This document shows positions 14,310 to 27,164 of a stretch of 64,000 nt of DNA, piece by piece. How positions within the stretch are numbered: position 1 is the stretch's first letter; each line of letters starts with the position of its first letter. Source of the stretch: Abelmoschus esculentus (Eukaryota; Streptophyta; Magnoliopsida; Malvales; Malvaceae); the NCBI GenBank assembly GCA_035048815.1, contig JAUCBN010000017.1, forward strand, positions 9,048,936-9,112,935. Reading direction: 5' to 3'. The position numbers and the translations under genes are program-made. Below the pieces are notes generated by a model, which saw only the letters and a program-made list of their open reading frames with translations, was not told where the DNA came from and searched no databases.

Positions 14310-14314
14310 AAAAG
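14310..14314. repeat. Target site duplication, right copy (aaaag)
   Basis: Perfect match to 10913-10917. The following CCCATAATTAAC continues the interrupted monomer in exact phase, so nothing was lost from the satellite at this insertion. Confidence 0.93.
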
Positions 14315-14620
14315 CCCATAATTAACAATTTGAACTCATAAAATTTGATTTAATAACTTTTGGTTGTCGTATTGTTGTGATTAAAACGTGCATGTCTAAA
14401 GGGGCTTTATAGCAAATCCATTCGAATTTTAACCGAGTAGAAAGTGAAAAATTTGAGATTAATCTGTATAATTATGTTCAAAAGCCCATAATTAACAATT
14501 TGGACTCGTAAAATTTGATTTAATAACTTTTAGTTGTCATTTTGTTGCAATTAAAACGTGCATGTCTAAAATACCTTTATTGTGAATCAGTTCGAATTTT
14601 AACCGAGTAAAAAGCTGAAA

Positions 14621-17010
14621 ATTTAGATTAATTTGTATAATTATATTCAAAATCCCATAATTAACAATTTGAACTCATAAAATTTGATTTAATAACTTTT
14701 GTTTGTCTTTTGTTGCGATTAAAATGTGTATGTCTAAATGCCCTTTATTGAGTATTAGTAAGAATTTTAACCGAGTAAAAAGCTGAAATTTTGAGATTAA
14801 TCTGTATAATTATATTCAAAAACCCATAATTAACTATTTGAACACATAAAATTCGATTTAATAACTTTTGGTTGTCGTTTTGTAGCGATTAAAACGTGCA
14901 TGTCTAAAGGGGCCTTATAGCGAATCCGTTTGAAATATAACCGAGTAAAAAGAAGAAAATTTGAGATTAATCTGAATAATTTTATTCAAAATCCCATAAT
15001 TAACAATTTAAACTTATAAAATTTGATTTAATAACTTTTGGTTGTCGTATTGTTGCGATTAAAATGTGCATGTCTAAAGGGGCTTTATAGCGAATCCGTT
15101 CAAATTTTAACTGAGTAAAAGCTGGAAATTTGAGATTAATCTGAATAATTATGTCCAAAAGTCCATAATTAACAATTTGAACTCATAACATTTGATTTAA
15201 TAACTTTTGGTTGTCATTTTGTCGCGATTAAAACATGCATGTCTAAATGACCTTTATTGAGAATCAGTTTGAATTTTAACCGAGTAAAAAGCTAAAAATT
15301 TTAGATTAATCTGTATAATTATGTTCAAAAGCCCGTAATTAACTATTTGAACTCATAAAATTTGATTTAATAACTTTTGGTTGTCGTTTTATTGCAATTA
15401 AAACGTGCATGTCTAAATGACCTTTATTGAGAATCAGTAAGAATTTTAACCGAGTAAAAAGCTGAAAATTTGAGATTAATTTGTACGATTATGTTCAAAA
15501 GCCCATAATTAACTATTTGAACTCATAAAATTTGATTTAATAAATTTTTGTTGTTGTTTTATTGCGATTAAAACGTGCATGTCTAAAGGGGCCTTATAGC
15601 GAATCTGTTCGAATTTTTACCCAGTAAAAAGCTGAAAATTTGATATTAATCTGTATAATTTTATTCAAAAGCCAATAATTAACAATTTGAACTCATAAAA
15701 TTTGATTTAATAACTTTTGTTTGTCGTTTTGTTGAGATTAAAACGTGCATGTCTAAAGGGGCTTTATAGCGAATCCGGTCGAATTTTAACCTAGTAAAAA
15801 GCTGAAAATTTGAGATTAATCTGTATAATTATTTTCAAAAGCCCATAATTAACAATTTAAACTCATAAAATTTGATTTAATAACTTTTTCTTGTCATTTT
15901 GTTATGATTAAATCGTGCATGTCTAATTGACTTTTAATGAGAATCAGTTCAAATTTTAATCAAGTAAAAAGCTAAAAATTTTAGATTAATCTTTATATTT
16001 ATTTTCAAAAGCCCATAATTAACAATTTGAACTCATAAAATATTATTTAATAACTTTTGGTGCTCGTTTTGATGCGATTAAAACGTGCATGTCTAAATGA
16101 CCTATATTAAGAATCAGTTCGAATTTTAACGGAGTAAAAAGCTGAAAATTTGGGATTAATCTGTATAATTATGTTCAAAATCCCATAATTAACTATTTAA
16201 ACTCATAAAATTTGATTTAATAACTTTTGGTTGTCGTTTTTCTACGATTAAAATGTGTAGGTCTAAATGAGCTTTGTAGCGAATCCGTTCAAATTTTAAC
16301 CGAGTAAAAAGCTGAAAATTTTAGATTAATCTGTATAATATTGTTCAAAATTCTATAATTAAGTATTTGAACTAATAAAAATTGATTTAACAATATTTGG
16401 TTGTCGTTTTATTATGATTAAATCGTGCATGTCTAAAAGGGCTTTATTGCGAATTTGTTCGAATTTTAACCGAGTAAAAAGCTGAAAATTTAGATTAATT
16501 TGTATAATTATATTCAAAATCCCATAATTAACAATTTGAACTCATAAAATTTGATTTAATAACTTTTGTTTGTCTTTTGTTGCGATTAAAATGTGTATGT
16601 CTAAATGCCCTTTATTGAGTATTAGTAAGAATTTTAACCGAGTAAAAAGCTGAAATTTTGAGATTAATCTGTATAATTATATTCAAAAGCCCATAATTAA
16701 CTATTTGAACACATAAAATTCGATTTAATAACTTTTGGTTGTCGTTTTGTAGCGATTAAAACGTGCATGTCTAAAGGGGCCTTATAGCGAATCCGTTTGA
16801 AATATAACCGAGTAAAAAGAAGAAAATTTGAGATTAATCTAAATAATTTTATTCAAAATCCCATAATTAACAATTTGAACTTATAAAATTTGATTTAATA
16901 ACTTTTGGTTGTCGTATTGTTGCAATTAAAATGTGCATGTCTAAAGGGGCTTTATAGTGAATCCGTTCGAATTTTAATGAAGTAAATAGCTGGAAATTTG
17001 AGATTAATCT
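14621..17010. repeat. Eleven-monomer duplication (offset 1867 bp)
   Basis: The segment starting ATTTAGATTAATTTGTATAA at 14621 recurs at 16488. Both copies share rare variants in order for about 500 bp: TTTGTTTGTCTTTTGTTGCG, GAGTATTAGTAAGAATTTTA, ACACATAAAATTCGATT and GTAAAAAGAAGAAAATTTG. After about 15140 and 17010 the copies diverge. The offset is 11 monomers less 3 bp. Confidence 0.8.
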
Positions 17011-17650
17011 GTATAATTTGTTCAAAATCCAATAATTAACTATTCGAACTAATAAAAATTGATTTAACCTAGTAAAAAGCTAAAAAATTGAGATTAATCT
17101 GTATAATTTTGGTCAAAAGCCCATAATTAACAAATTGAACTCATAAAATTTGATTTAATAACTTTTGGTTATCGTATTGTTGTGATTAAAATATGCATAT
17201 AAATTTTGGTTATCGTATTGTTGCTATTAAAACATGCATAACTAAATAACCTTTATTGAGAATTAGTTCGAATTTTAAACGAGTAAAAAGCTAAAAATTT
17301 TAGATTAATTTGTTTAATTATGTTCAAAAGCCAATAATTAAATATTTGAATTAATAAAATTTGATTTAATAATTTTTCGTTGTCGTTTTGTAGCGATTTA
17401 AAAAGCTGAAAATTTCAGATTAATCTGTATAATTTTGTTCAAAAGCCCTTATTTAACAAATTGAACTCATAGAATTTGATTTAATAACTCCTGGTTGTCA
17501 TTTTGTTACGATTAAAACGTGAATGTCTAAAGGGGCTTTATAGTAAATCCGTTCAAATTTTAACGGAGTAAAAAGCTGAAAATTTTAGATTAATCTGTAT
17601 AATTTTGCTCAAAAGCCAATAATTAACAATTTGAACTAATAAAATTTTAT

Positions 17651-19859
17651 TTAATAACTTTCGGTGGTCATTTTGTTGCGATTAAAATGTGTATGTCTAA
17701 ATGCCCTTTATTGAGTATTAGTAAGAATTTTAACCGAGTAAAAAGCTAAAATATTGAGATTAATCTGTATAATTATGTTCAAAAGCCCATAATTAATTAT
17801 TTGAACTCATAAAATTTGATTTAATAAATTTTTGTTATCGTTTTGTAGCGATTAAAACGTGCATGTCTAAAGGGGCCTTATAGCGAATCTGTTCGAATTT
17901 TAACCGAGTAAAAAGCTGAAAATTTGAGATTAATCTGTATAATTTTATTCAAAAGCCCATAATTAACAATTTGAACTCATAGAATTTGATTTAATAACTT
18001 TTGGTTATCGTTTTGTTGCGATTAAAACGTGCATGTCAAGAGGGGCTTTATTGCGAATCCGTTCAAATTTTAATAGAGTAAAAAGCTAAAAATTTGAGAT
18101 AAATCTGTATAATTATATTCAAAAGCCCATAATTAATAATTTGAACTCATAAAATTTGATTTAATAACTTTTGGTTGTCGTTTTATTGCGATTAAAATGT
18201 GCAAGTCTAAATGACCTTTATTGTGACTCAGTTTGAATTTTAACCGAGTAAAAAGCTATAAATTTGAGATTAATCCATATAATTATGTTCAAAAGCCCAT
18301 AATTAACAATTTAAACTCATAAAATTTGATTTAATAACTTTTTTTTATTGTTTTATTATGATTAAAACATGTCTGTCTAAATGACCTTTATTGTGAATCA
18401 GTTCGAATTTTAACCGAATAAAAAGCTAAAAATTTTAGATTAATCTGTATAATTATGTTCAAAAGCCCATAATTAACAATTTGAACTCATAAAATTTGAT
18501 TTAATAACTTTTGGTTGTCGTTTTGTTGCGATTAAAACGTGCATGACTAAATAACATTTATTGAGAATCAGTTTAAATTTTAACCGAGTAAAACGCTGAA
18601 AATTTGAGATTAATCTGTATAATTATGTTCAAAATCCCATAATTAACGATTTGAGCTTATAAAATTTGATTTAATAACTTTTGGTTGTCTTTTTTTTGCG
18701 ATTAAAACGTGCATGTCTAAATGACCTTTATTGAGAATCAGTTCGAATTTTAACTGAGTAAAAAGCTGAAAATTTTAGATTAATCTGTATAATTATATTC
18801 AAAAGTCCATAATTAACAATTTGAACTCATTAAATTCAATTTAATAACTTTTGGTTGTCGTTTTGTTGCGATTAAAACGTGCATGTCTAAATGACCGTGA
18901 TTGAGAATCAGTTCGAATTTTAACCGAGTAAAAAGCTAAAAATTTGAGATTAATCTGTATAATTATGTTCAAAAGCCCATAATTAACAGTTTGAACTCAT
19001 TAAATTTGATTCAATAACTTTTGGTTGTCGTTTTGTTGCGATTAAAACGTGCATGTCTAAATGACCTTTATTAAGAATTAGTTCGAATTTTAACGGATTA
19101 AAAAGCTGAAAATTTAAGATTAATCTGTATAATTATGTTCAAAAGTCCAGAATTAACAATTTGAACTCATAAAGTTTGATTTAATAACTTTTTATTATCG
19201 TTTTGTTGCGATTAAAACATGCATGTCTAAATGAACTTTATTGAGTATCAGTTCGAATTTTAACCGAGTAAAAAGCTGAAAATTTGAGATTAATCTATAT
19301 AATCATGTTCAAAAGCCCATAATTAACAATTTGAACTCATTAAATTTGATTTAATAACTTTTGGTTGTCATTTTATTGCGATTAAAACGTGCATATCTAA
19401 ATGACCTTTATTGAGAATCAGTTCAAATTTTAACCGAGTAAAAAGCTGAAAATTTGAGATTAATCTATATAATTTTGTTCAAAAACCCATAATTAACAAA
19501 TTGAACTCATTAAATTTGATTTAATAACTTTTGGTTGTCGTTTTGTTACGATTAAAACATGTATGTCTAAATGACCTTTATTGAGTATCAATTCGAATTT
19601 TAACCGAGTAAAAAGCTGAAAATTTTAGATTAATCTGTATAATTATGCTCAAAAGCCCATAATTAACAATTTGAACTCATAACATTTGATTTAATAACTT
19701 TTGGTTGTCATTTTGTTGCGATTAAAACGTACATGTCTAAATGACCATTATTGAGAATCAGTTCGAATTTTAACCGAGTAAAAAGCTGAAAATTTGAGAT
19801 TAATCTGTATAATTATGTTCAAAACCCATAATTAACAATTTGATCTCATAAAATTTTAT
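17651..19859. repeat. 13-monomer higher-order repeat, copy A
   Basis: The phase is set arbitrarily at the rare variant TTAATAACTTTCGGTGGTCA. That marker occurs at 17651, 19860, 22069, 24956 and 27165, three of the four intervals being exactly 2209 bp (13 x 170 minus 1). Other ordered markers inside the unit are GTCAAGAGGGGCTTTATTGC, GATTAAAACATGTCTGTCTA, GCATGACTAAATAACA, AGTCCAGAATTAACAATTTG and a monomer with TTCAAAACCCATAATTAAC (one G deleted). Confidence 0.9.
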
Positions 19860-22068
19860 TTAATAACTTTCGGTGGTCATTTTGTTGCGATTAAAACGTG
19901 TATGTCTAAATGCCCTTTATTGAGTATTAGTAAGAATTTTAACCGAGTAAAAAGCTAAAATATTGAGATTAATCTGTATAATTATGTTCAAAAGCCCATA
20001 ATTAATTATTTGAACTCATAAAATTTGATTTAATAAATTTTTGTTATCGTTTTGTAGCGATTAAAACGTGCATGTCTAAAGGGGCCTTATAGCGAATCTG
20101 TTCGAATTTTAACCGAGTAAAAAGCTGAAAATTTGAGATTAATCTGTATAATTTTATTCAAAAGCCCATAATTAACAATTTGAACTCATAGAATTTGATT
20201 TAATAACTTTTGGTTATCGTTTTGATGCGATTAAAACGTGCATGTCAAGAGGGGCTTTATTGCGAATCCGTTCAAATTTTAATAGAGTAAAAAGCTAAAA
20301 ATTTGAGATAAATCTGTATAATTATATTCAAAAGCCCATAATTAATAATTTGAACTCATAAAATTTGATTTAATAACTTTTGGTTGTCGTTTTATTGCGA
20401 TTAAAATGTGCAAGTCTAAATGACCTTTATTGTGAATCAGTTTGAATTTTAACCGAGTAAAAAGCTATAAATTTGAGATTAATCCGTATAATTATGTTCA
20501 AAAGCCCATAATTAACAATTTAAACTCATAAAATTTGATTTAATAACTTTTTTTTATTGTTTTATTATGATTAAAACATGTCTGTCTAAATGACCTTTAT
20601 TGTGAATCAGTTCGAATTTTAACCGAATAAAAAGCTAAAAGTTTTAGATTAATCTGTATAATTATGTTCAAAAGCCCATAATTAACAATTTGAACTCATA
20701 AAATTTGATTTAATAACTTTTGGTTGTCGTTTTGTTGCGATTAAAACATGCATGACTAAATAACATTTATTGAGAATCAGTTCAAATTTTAACCGAGTAA
20801 AACGCTGAAAATTTGAGATTAATCTGTATAATTATGTTCAAAATCCCATAATTAACGATTTGAACTTATAAAATTTGATTTAATAACTTTTGGTTGTCTT
20901 TTTTTTGCGATTAAAACGTGCATGTGTAAATGACCTTTATTGAGAATCAGTTCGAATTTTAACTGAGTAAAAAGCTGAAAATTTTAGATTAATCTGTATA
21001 ATTATGTTCAAAAGTCCATAATTAACAATTTGAACTCATTAAATTCAATTTAATAACTTTTGGTTGTCGTTTTGTTGCGATTAAAACGTGCATGTCTAAA
21101 TGACTGTGATTGAGAATCAGTTCGAATTTTAACCGAGTAAAAAGCTAAAAATTTGAGATTAATCTGTATAATTATGTTCAAAAGCCCATAATTAACAGTT
21201 TGAACTCATTAAATTTGATTCAATAACTTTTGGTTGTCGTTTTGTTGCGATTAAAACGTGCATGTCTAAATGACCTTTATTAAGAATTAGTTCGAATTTT
21301 AACGGATTAAAAAGCTGAAAATTTGAGATTAATCTGTATAATTATGTTCAAAAGTCCAGAATTAACAATTTGAACTCATAAAGTTTGATTTAATAACTTT
21401 TTATTATCGTTTTGTTGCGATTAAAACATGCATGTCTAAATGAACTTTATTGAGTATCAGTTCGAATTTTAACCGAGTAAAAAGCTAAAAATTTGAGATT
21501 AATCTGTATAATCATGTTCAAAAGCCCATAATTAACAATTTGAACTCATTAAATTTGATTTAATAACTTTTGGTTGTCATTTTATTGCGATTAAAACGTG
21601 CATATCTAAATGACCTTTATCGAGAATCAGTTCAAATTTTAACCGAGTAAAAAGCTGAAAATTTGAGATTAATCTATATAATTTTGTTCAAAAACCCATA
21701 ATTAACAAATTGAACTCATTAAATTTGATTTAATAACTTTTGGTTGTCGTTTTGTTACGATTAAAACATGTATGTCTAAATGACCTTCATTGAGAATCAA
21801 TTCGAATTTTAACCGAGTAAAAAGCTGAAAATTTTAGATTAATCTGTATAATTATGCTCAAAAGCCCATAATTAACAATTTGAACTCATAAAATTTGATT
21901 TAATAACTTTTGGTTGTCATTTTGTTGCGATTAAAACGTACATGTCTAAATGACCATTATTGAGAATCAGTTCGAATTTTAACCGAGTAAAAAGCTGAAA
22001 ATTTGAGATTAATCTGTGTAATTATGTTCAAAACCCATAATTAACAATTTGATCTCATAAAATTTTAT
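19860..22068. repeat. 13-monomer higher-order repeat, copy B
   Basis: Exactly 2209 bp, with all ordered markers of copy A and only scattered point differences (for example GATGCGATTAAAACG against GTTGCGATTAAAACG near 20225). The marker monomer with the deleted G is at its end. Confidence 0.9.
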
Positions 22069-24955
22069 TTAATAACTTTCGGTGGTCATTTTGTTGCGAT
22101 TAAAACGTGCATGTGTAAATGACCTTTATTGAGAATCAGTTCGAATTTTAACCGAGTAAAAAGCTAAAATTTTGAGATTAATCTGTATAATTATGTTCAA
22201 AAGCCCATAATTAACTATTTGAACTCATAAAATTTGATTTAATAAATTTTTGTTATCGTTTTGTAGCGATTAAAACGTGCATGTCTAAAGGGGCCTTATA
22301 GCGAATCTGTTCGAATTTTAACCGAGTAAAAAGCTGAAAATTTGAGATTAATCTGTATAATTTTATTCAAAAGCCCATAATTAACAATTTGAACTCGTAG
22401 AATTTGATTTAATAACTTTTGGTTATCGTTTTGTTGCGATTAAAACGTGCATGTCAAGAGGGGCTTTATTGCGAATCCGTTCAAATTTTAATAGAGTAAA
22501 AAGCTAAAAATTTGAGATAAATCTGTATAATTATATTCAAAAGCCCATAATTAATAATTTGAACTCATAAAATTTGATTTAATAACTTTTGGTTGTCGTT
22601 TTATTGCGATTAAAATGCGCAAGTCTAAATGACCTTTATTGTGAATCAGTTTGAATTTTAACCGAGTAAAAAGCTATAAATTTGAGATTAATCCGTATAA
22701 TTATGTTCAAAAGCCCATAATTAACAATTTAAACTCATAAAATTTGATTTAATAACTTTTTCTTGTCATTTTGTTATGATTAAATCGTGCATGTCTAATT
22801 GACTTTTAATGAGAATCAGTTCAAATTTTAATCAAGTAAAAAGCTAAAAATTTTAGATTAATCTTTATATTTATTTTCAAAAGCCCATAATTAACAATTT
22901 GAACTCATAAAATATTATTTAATAACTTTTGGTGCTCGTTTTGATGCGATTAAAACGTGCATGTCTAAATGACCTATATTAAGAATCAGTTCGAATTTTA
23001 ACGGAGTAAAAAGCTGAAAATTTGGGATTAATCTGTATAATTATGTTCAAAATCCCATAATTAACTATTTAAACTCATAAAATTTGATTTAATAACTTTT
23101 GGTTGTCGTTTTTCTACGATTAAAATGTGTAGGTCTAAATGAGCTTTGTAGCGAATCCGTTCAAATTTTAACCGAGTAAAAAGCTGAAAATTTTAGATTA
23201 ATCTGTATAATATTGTTCAAAATTCTATAATTAAGTATTTGAACTAATAAAAATTGATTTAACAATATTTGGTTGTCGTTTTATTATGATTAAATCGTGC
23301 ATGTCTAAAAGGGCTTTATTGCGAATTTGTTCGAATTTTAACCGAGTAAAAAGCTGAAAATTTAGATTAATTTGTATAATTATATTCAAAATCCCATAAT
23401 TAACAATTTGAACTCATAAAATTTGATTTAATAACTTTTGTTTGTCTTTTGTTGCGATTAAAATGTGTATGTCTAAATGCCCTTTATTGAGTATTAGTAA
23501 GAATTTTAACCGAGTAAAAAGCTGAAATTTTGAGATTAATCTGTATAATTATATTCAAAAGCCCATAATTAACTATTTGAACACATAAAATTCGATTTAA
23601 TAACTTTTGGTTGTCGTTTTGTAGCGATTAAAACGTGCATGACTAAATAACATTTATTGAGAATCAGTTTAAATTTTAACCGAGTAAAACGCTGAAAATT
23701 TGAGATTAATCTGTATAATTATGTTCAAAATCCCATAATTAACGATTTGAACTTATAAAATTTGATTTAATAACTTTTGGTTGTCTTTTTTTTGCGATTA
23801 AAACGTGCATGTCTAAATGACCTTTATTGAGAATCAGTTCGAATTTTAACTGAGTAAAAAGCTGAAAATTTTAGATTAATCTGTATAATTATATTCAAAA
23901 GTCCATAATTAACAATTTGAACTCATTAAATTCAATTTAATAACTTTTGGTTGTCGTTTTGTTGCGATTAAAACGTGCATGTCTAAATGACCGTGATTGA
24001 GAATCAGTTCGAATTTTAACCGAGTAAAAAGCTAAAAATCTGAGATTAATCTGTATAATTATGTTCAAAAGCCCATAATTAACAGTTTGAACTCATTAAA
24101 TTTGATTCAATAACTTTTGGTTGTCGTTTTGTTGCGATTAAAACGTGCATGTCTAAATGACCTTTATTAAGAATTAGTTCGAATTTTAACGGATTAAAAA
24201 GCTGAAAATTTAAGATTAATCTGTATAATTATGTTCAAAAGTCCAGAATTAACAATTTGAACTCATAAAGTTTGATTTAATAACTTTTTATTATCGTTTT
24301 GTTGCGATTAAAACATGCATGTCTAAATGAACTTTACTGAGTATCAGTTCGAATTTTAACCGAGTAAAAAGCTGAAAATTTGAGATTAATCTATATAATC
24401 ATGTTCAAAAGCCCATAATTAACAATTTGAACTCATTAAATTTGATTTAATAACTTTTGGTTGTCATTTTATTGCGATTAAAACGTGCATATCTAAATGA
24501 CCTTTATTGAGAATCAGTTCAAATTTTAACCGAGTAAAAAGCTGAAAATTTGAGATTAATCTATATAATTTTGTTCAAAAACCCATAATTAACAAATTGA
24601 ACTCATTAAATTTGATTTAATAACTTTTGGTTGTCGTTTTGTTACGATTAAAACATGTATGTCTAAATGACCTTTATTGAGTATCAATTCGAATTTTAAC
24701 CGAGTAAAAAGCTGAAAATTTTAGATTAATCTGTATAATTATGCTCAAAAGCCCATAATTAACAATTTGAACTCATAACATTTGATTTAATAACTTTTGG
24801 TTGTCATTTTGTTGCGATTAAAACGTACATGTCTAAATGACCATTATTGAGAATCAGTTCGAATTTTAACCGAGTAAAAAGCTGAAAATTTGAGATTAAT
24901 CTGTATAATTATGTTCAAAACCCATAATTAACAATTTGATCTCATAAAATTTTAT
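22069..24955. repeat. 13-monomer higher-order repeat, copy C, enlarged by a transplanted segment
   Basis: 2887 bp long, 678 bp (about four monomers) more than copies A, B and D. The start and end follow the unit, but 22753-23641 is replaced by an apparently identical copy of 15881-16769 from the heterogeneous start of block 2. The entry junction lies near AATAACTTTTTCTTGTC. The exit junction lies in the conserved string GATTAAAACGTGCATG, after which the unit resumes with ACTAAATAACA. Confidence 0.88.
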
Positions 24956-27164
24956 TTAATAACTTTCGGTGGTCATTTTGTTGCGATTAAAACGTGCATG
25001 TGTAAATGACCTTTATTGAGAATCAGTTCGAATTTTAACCGAGTAAAAAGCTAAAATTTTGAGATTAATCTGTATAATTATGTTCAAAAGCCCATAATTA
25101 ACTATTTGAACTCATAAAATTTGATTTAATAAATTTTTGTTATCGTTTTGTAGCGATTAAAACGTGCATGTCTAAAGGGGCCTTATAGCGAATCTGTTCG
25201 AATTTTAACCGAGTAAAAAGCTGAAAATTTGAGATTAATCTGTATAATTTTATTCAAAAGCCCATAATTAACAATTTGAACTCATAGAATTTGATTTAAT
25301 AACTTTTGGTTATCGTTTTGATGCGATTAAAACGTGCATGTCAAGAGGGGCTTTATTGCGAATCCGTTCAAATTTTAATAGAGTAAAAAGCTAAAAATTT
25401 GAGATAAATCTGTATAATTATATTCAAAAGCCCATAATTAATAATTTGAACTCATAAAATTTGATTTAATAACTTTTGGTTGTCGTTTTATTGCGATTAA
25501 AATGTGCAAGTCTAAATGACCTTTATTGTGAATCAGTTTGAATTTTAACCGAGTAAAAAGCTATAAATTTGAGATTAATCCGTATAATTATGTTCAAAAG
25601 CCCATAATTAACAATTTAAACTCATAAAATTTGATTTAATAACTTTTTTTTATTGTTTTATTATGATTAAAACATGTCTGTCTAAATGACCTTTATTGTG
25701 AATCAGTTCGAATTTTAACCGAATAAAAAGCTAAAAGTTTTAGATTAATCTGTATAATTATGTTCAAAAGCCCATAATTAACAATTTGAACTCATAAAAT
25801 TTGATTTAATAACTTTTGGTTGTCGTTTTGTTGCGATTAAAACATGCATGACTAAATAACATTTATTGAGAATCAGTTCAAATTTTAACCGAGTAAAACG
25901 CTGAAAATTTGAGATTAATCTGTATAATTATGTTCAAAATCCCATAATTAACGATTTGAACTTATAAAATTTGATTTAATAACTTTTGGTTGTCTTTTTT
26001 TTGCGATTAAAACGTGCATGTCTAAATGACCTTTATTGAGAATCAGTTCGAATTTTAACTGAGTAAAAAGCTGAAAATTTTAGATTAATCTGTATAATTA
26101 TGTTCAAAAGTCCATAATTAACAATTTGAACTCATTAAATTCAATTTAATAACTTTTGGTTGTCGTTTTGTTGCGATTAAAACGTGCATGTCTAAATGAC
26201 TGTGATTGAGAATCAGTTCGAATTTTAACCGAGTAAAAAGCTAAAAATTTGAGATTAATCTGTATAATTATGTTCAAAAGCCCATAATTAACAGTTTGAA
26301 CTCATTAAATTTGATTCAATAACTTTTGGTTGTCGTTTTGTTGCGATTAAAACGTGCATGTCTAAATGACCTTTATTAAGAATTAGTTCGAATTTTAACG
26401 GATTAAAAAGCTGAAAATTTGAGATTAATCTGTATAATTATGTTCAAAAGTCCAGAATTAACAATTTGAACTCATAAAGTTTGATTTAATAACTTTTTAT
26501 TATCGTTTTGTTGCGATTAAAACATGCATGTCTAAATGAACTTTACTGAGTATCAGTTCGAATTTTAACCGAGTAAAAAGCTAAAAATTTGAGATTAATC
26601 TGTATAATCATGTTCAAAAGCCCATAATTAACAATTTGAACTCATTAAATTTGATTTAATAACTTTTGGTTGTCATTTTATTGCGATTAAAACGTGCATA
26701 TCTAAATGACCTTTATCGAGAATCAGTTCAAATTTTAACCGAGTAAAAAGCTGAAAATTTGAGATTAATCTATATAATTTTGTTCAAAAACCCATAATTA
26801 ACAAATTGAACTCATTAAATTTGATTTAATAACTTTTGGTTGTCGTTTTGTTACGATTAAAACATGTATGTCTAAATGACCTTTATTGAGAATCAATTCG
26901 AATTTTAACCGAGTAAAAAGCTTAAAATTTTAGATTAATCTGTATAATTATGCTCAAAAGCCCATAATTAACAATTTGAACTCATAAAATTTGATTTAAT
27001 AACTTTTGGTTGTCATTTTGTTGCGATTAAAACGTACATGTCTAAATGACCATTATTGAGAATCAGTTCGAATTTTAACCGAGTAAAAAGCTGAAAATTT
27101 GAGATTAATCTGTATAATTATGTTCAAAACCCATAATTAACAATTTGATCTCATAAAATTTTAT
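24956..27164. repeat. 13-monomer higher-order repeat, copy D
   Basis: Exactly 2209 bp, in phase with copies A and B and lacking the transplanted segment of copy C. It carries copy-B-like alleles (for example AACATGCATGACTAAATAAC near 25845), so B and D look like the closest relatives. Confidence 0.9.
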
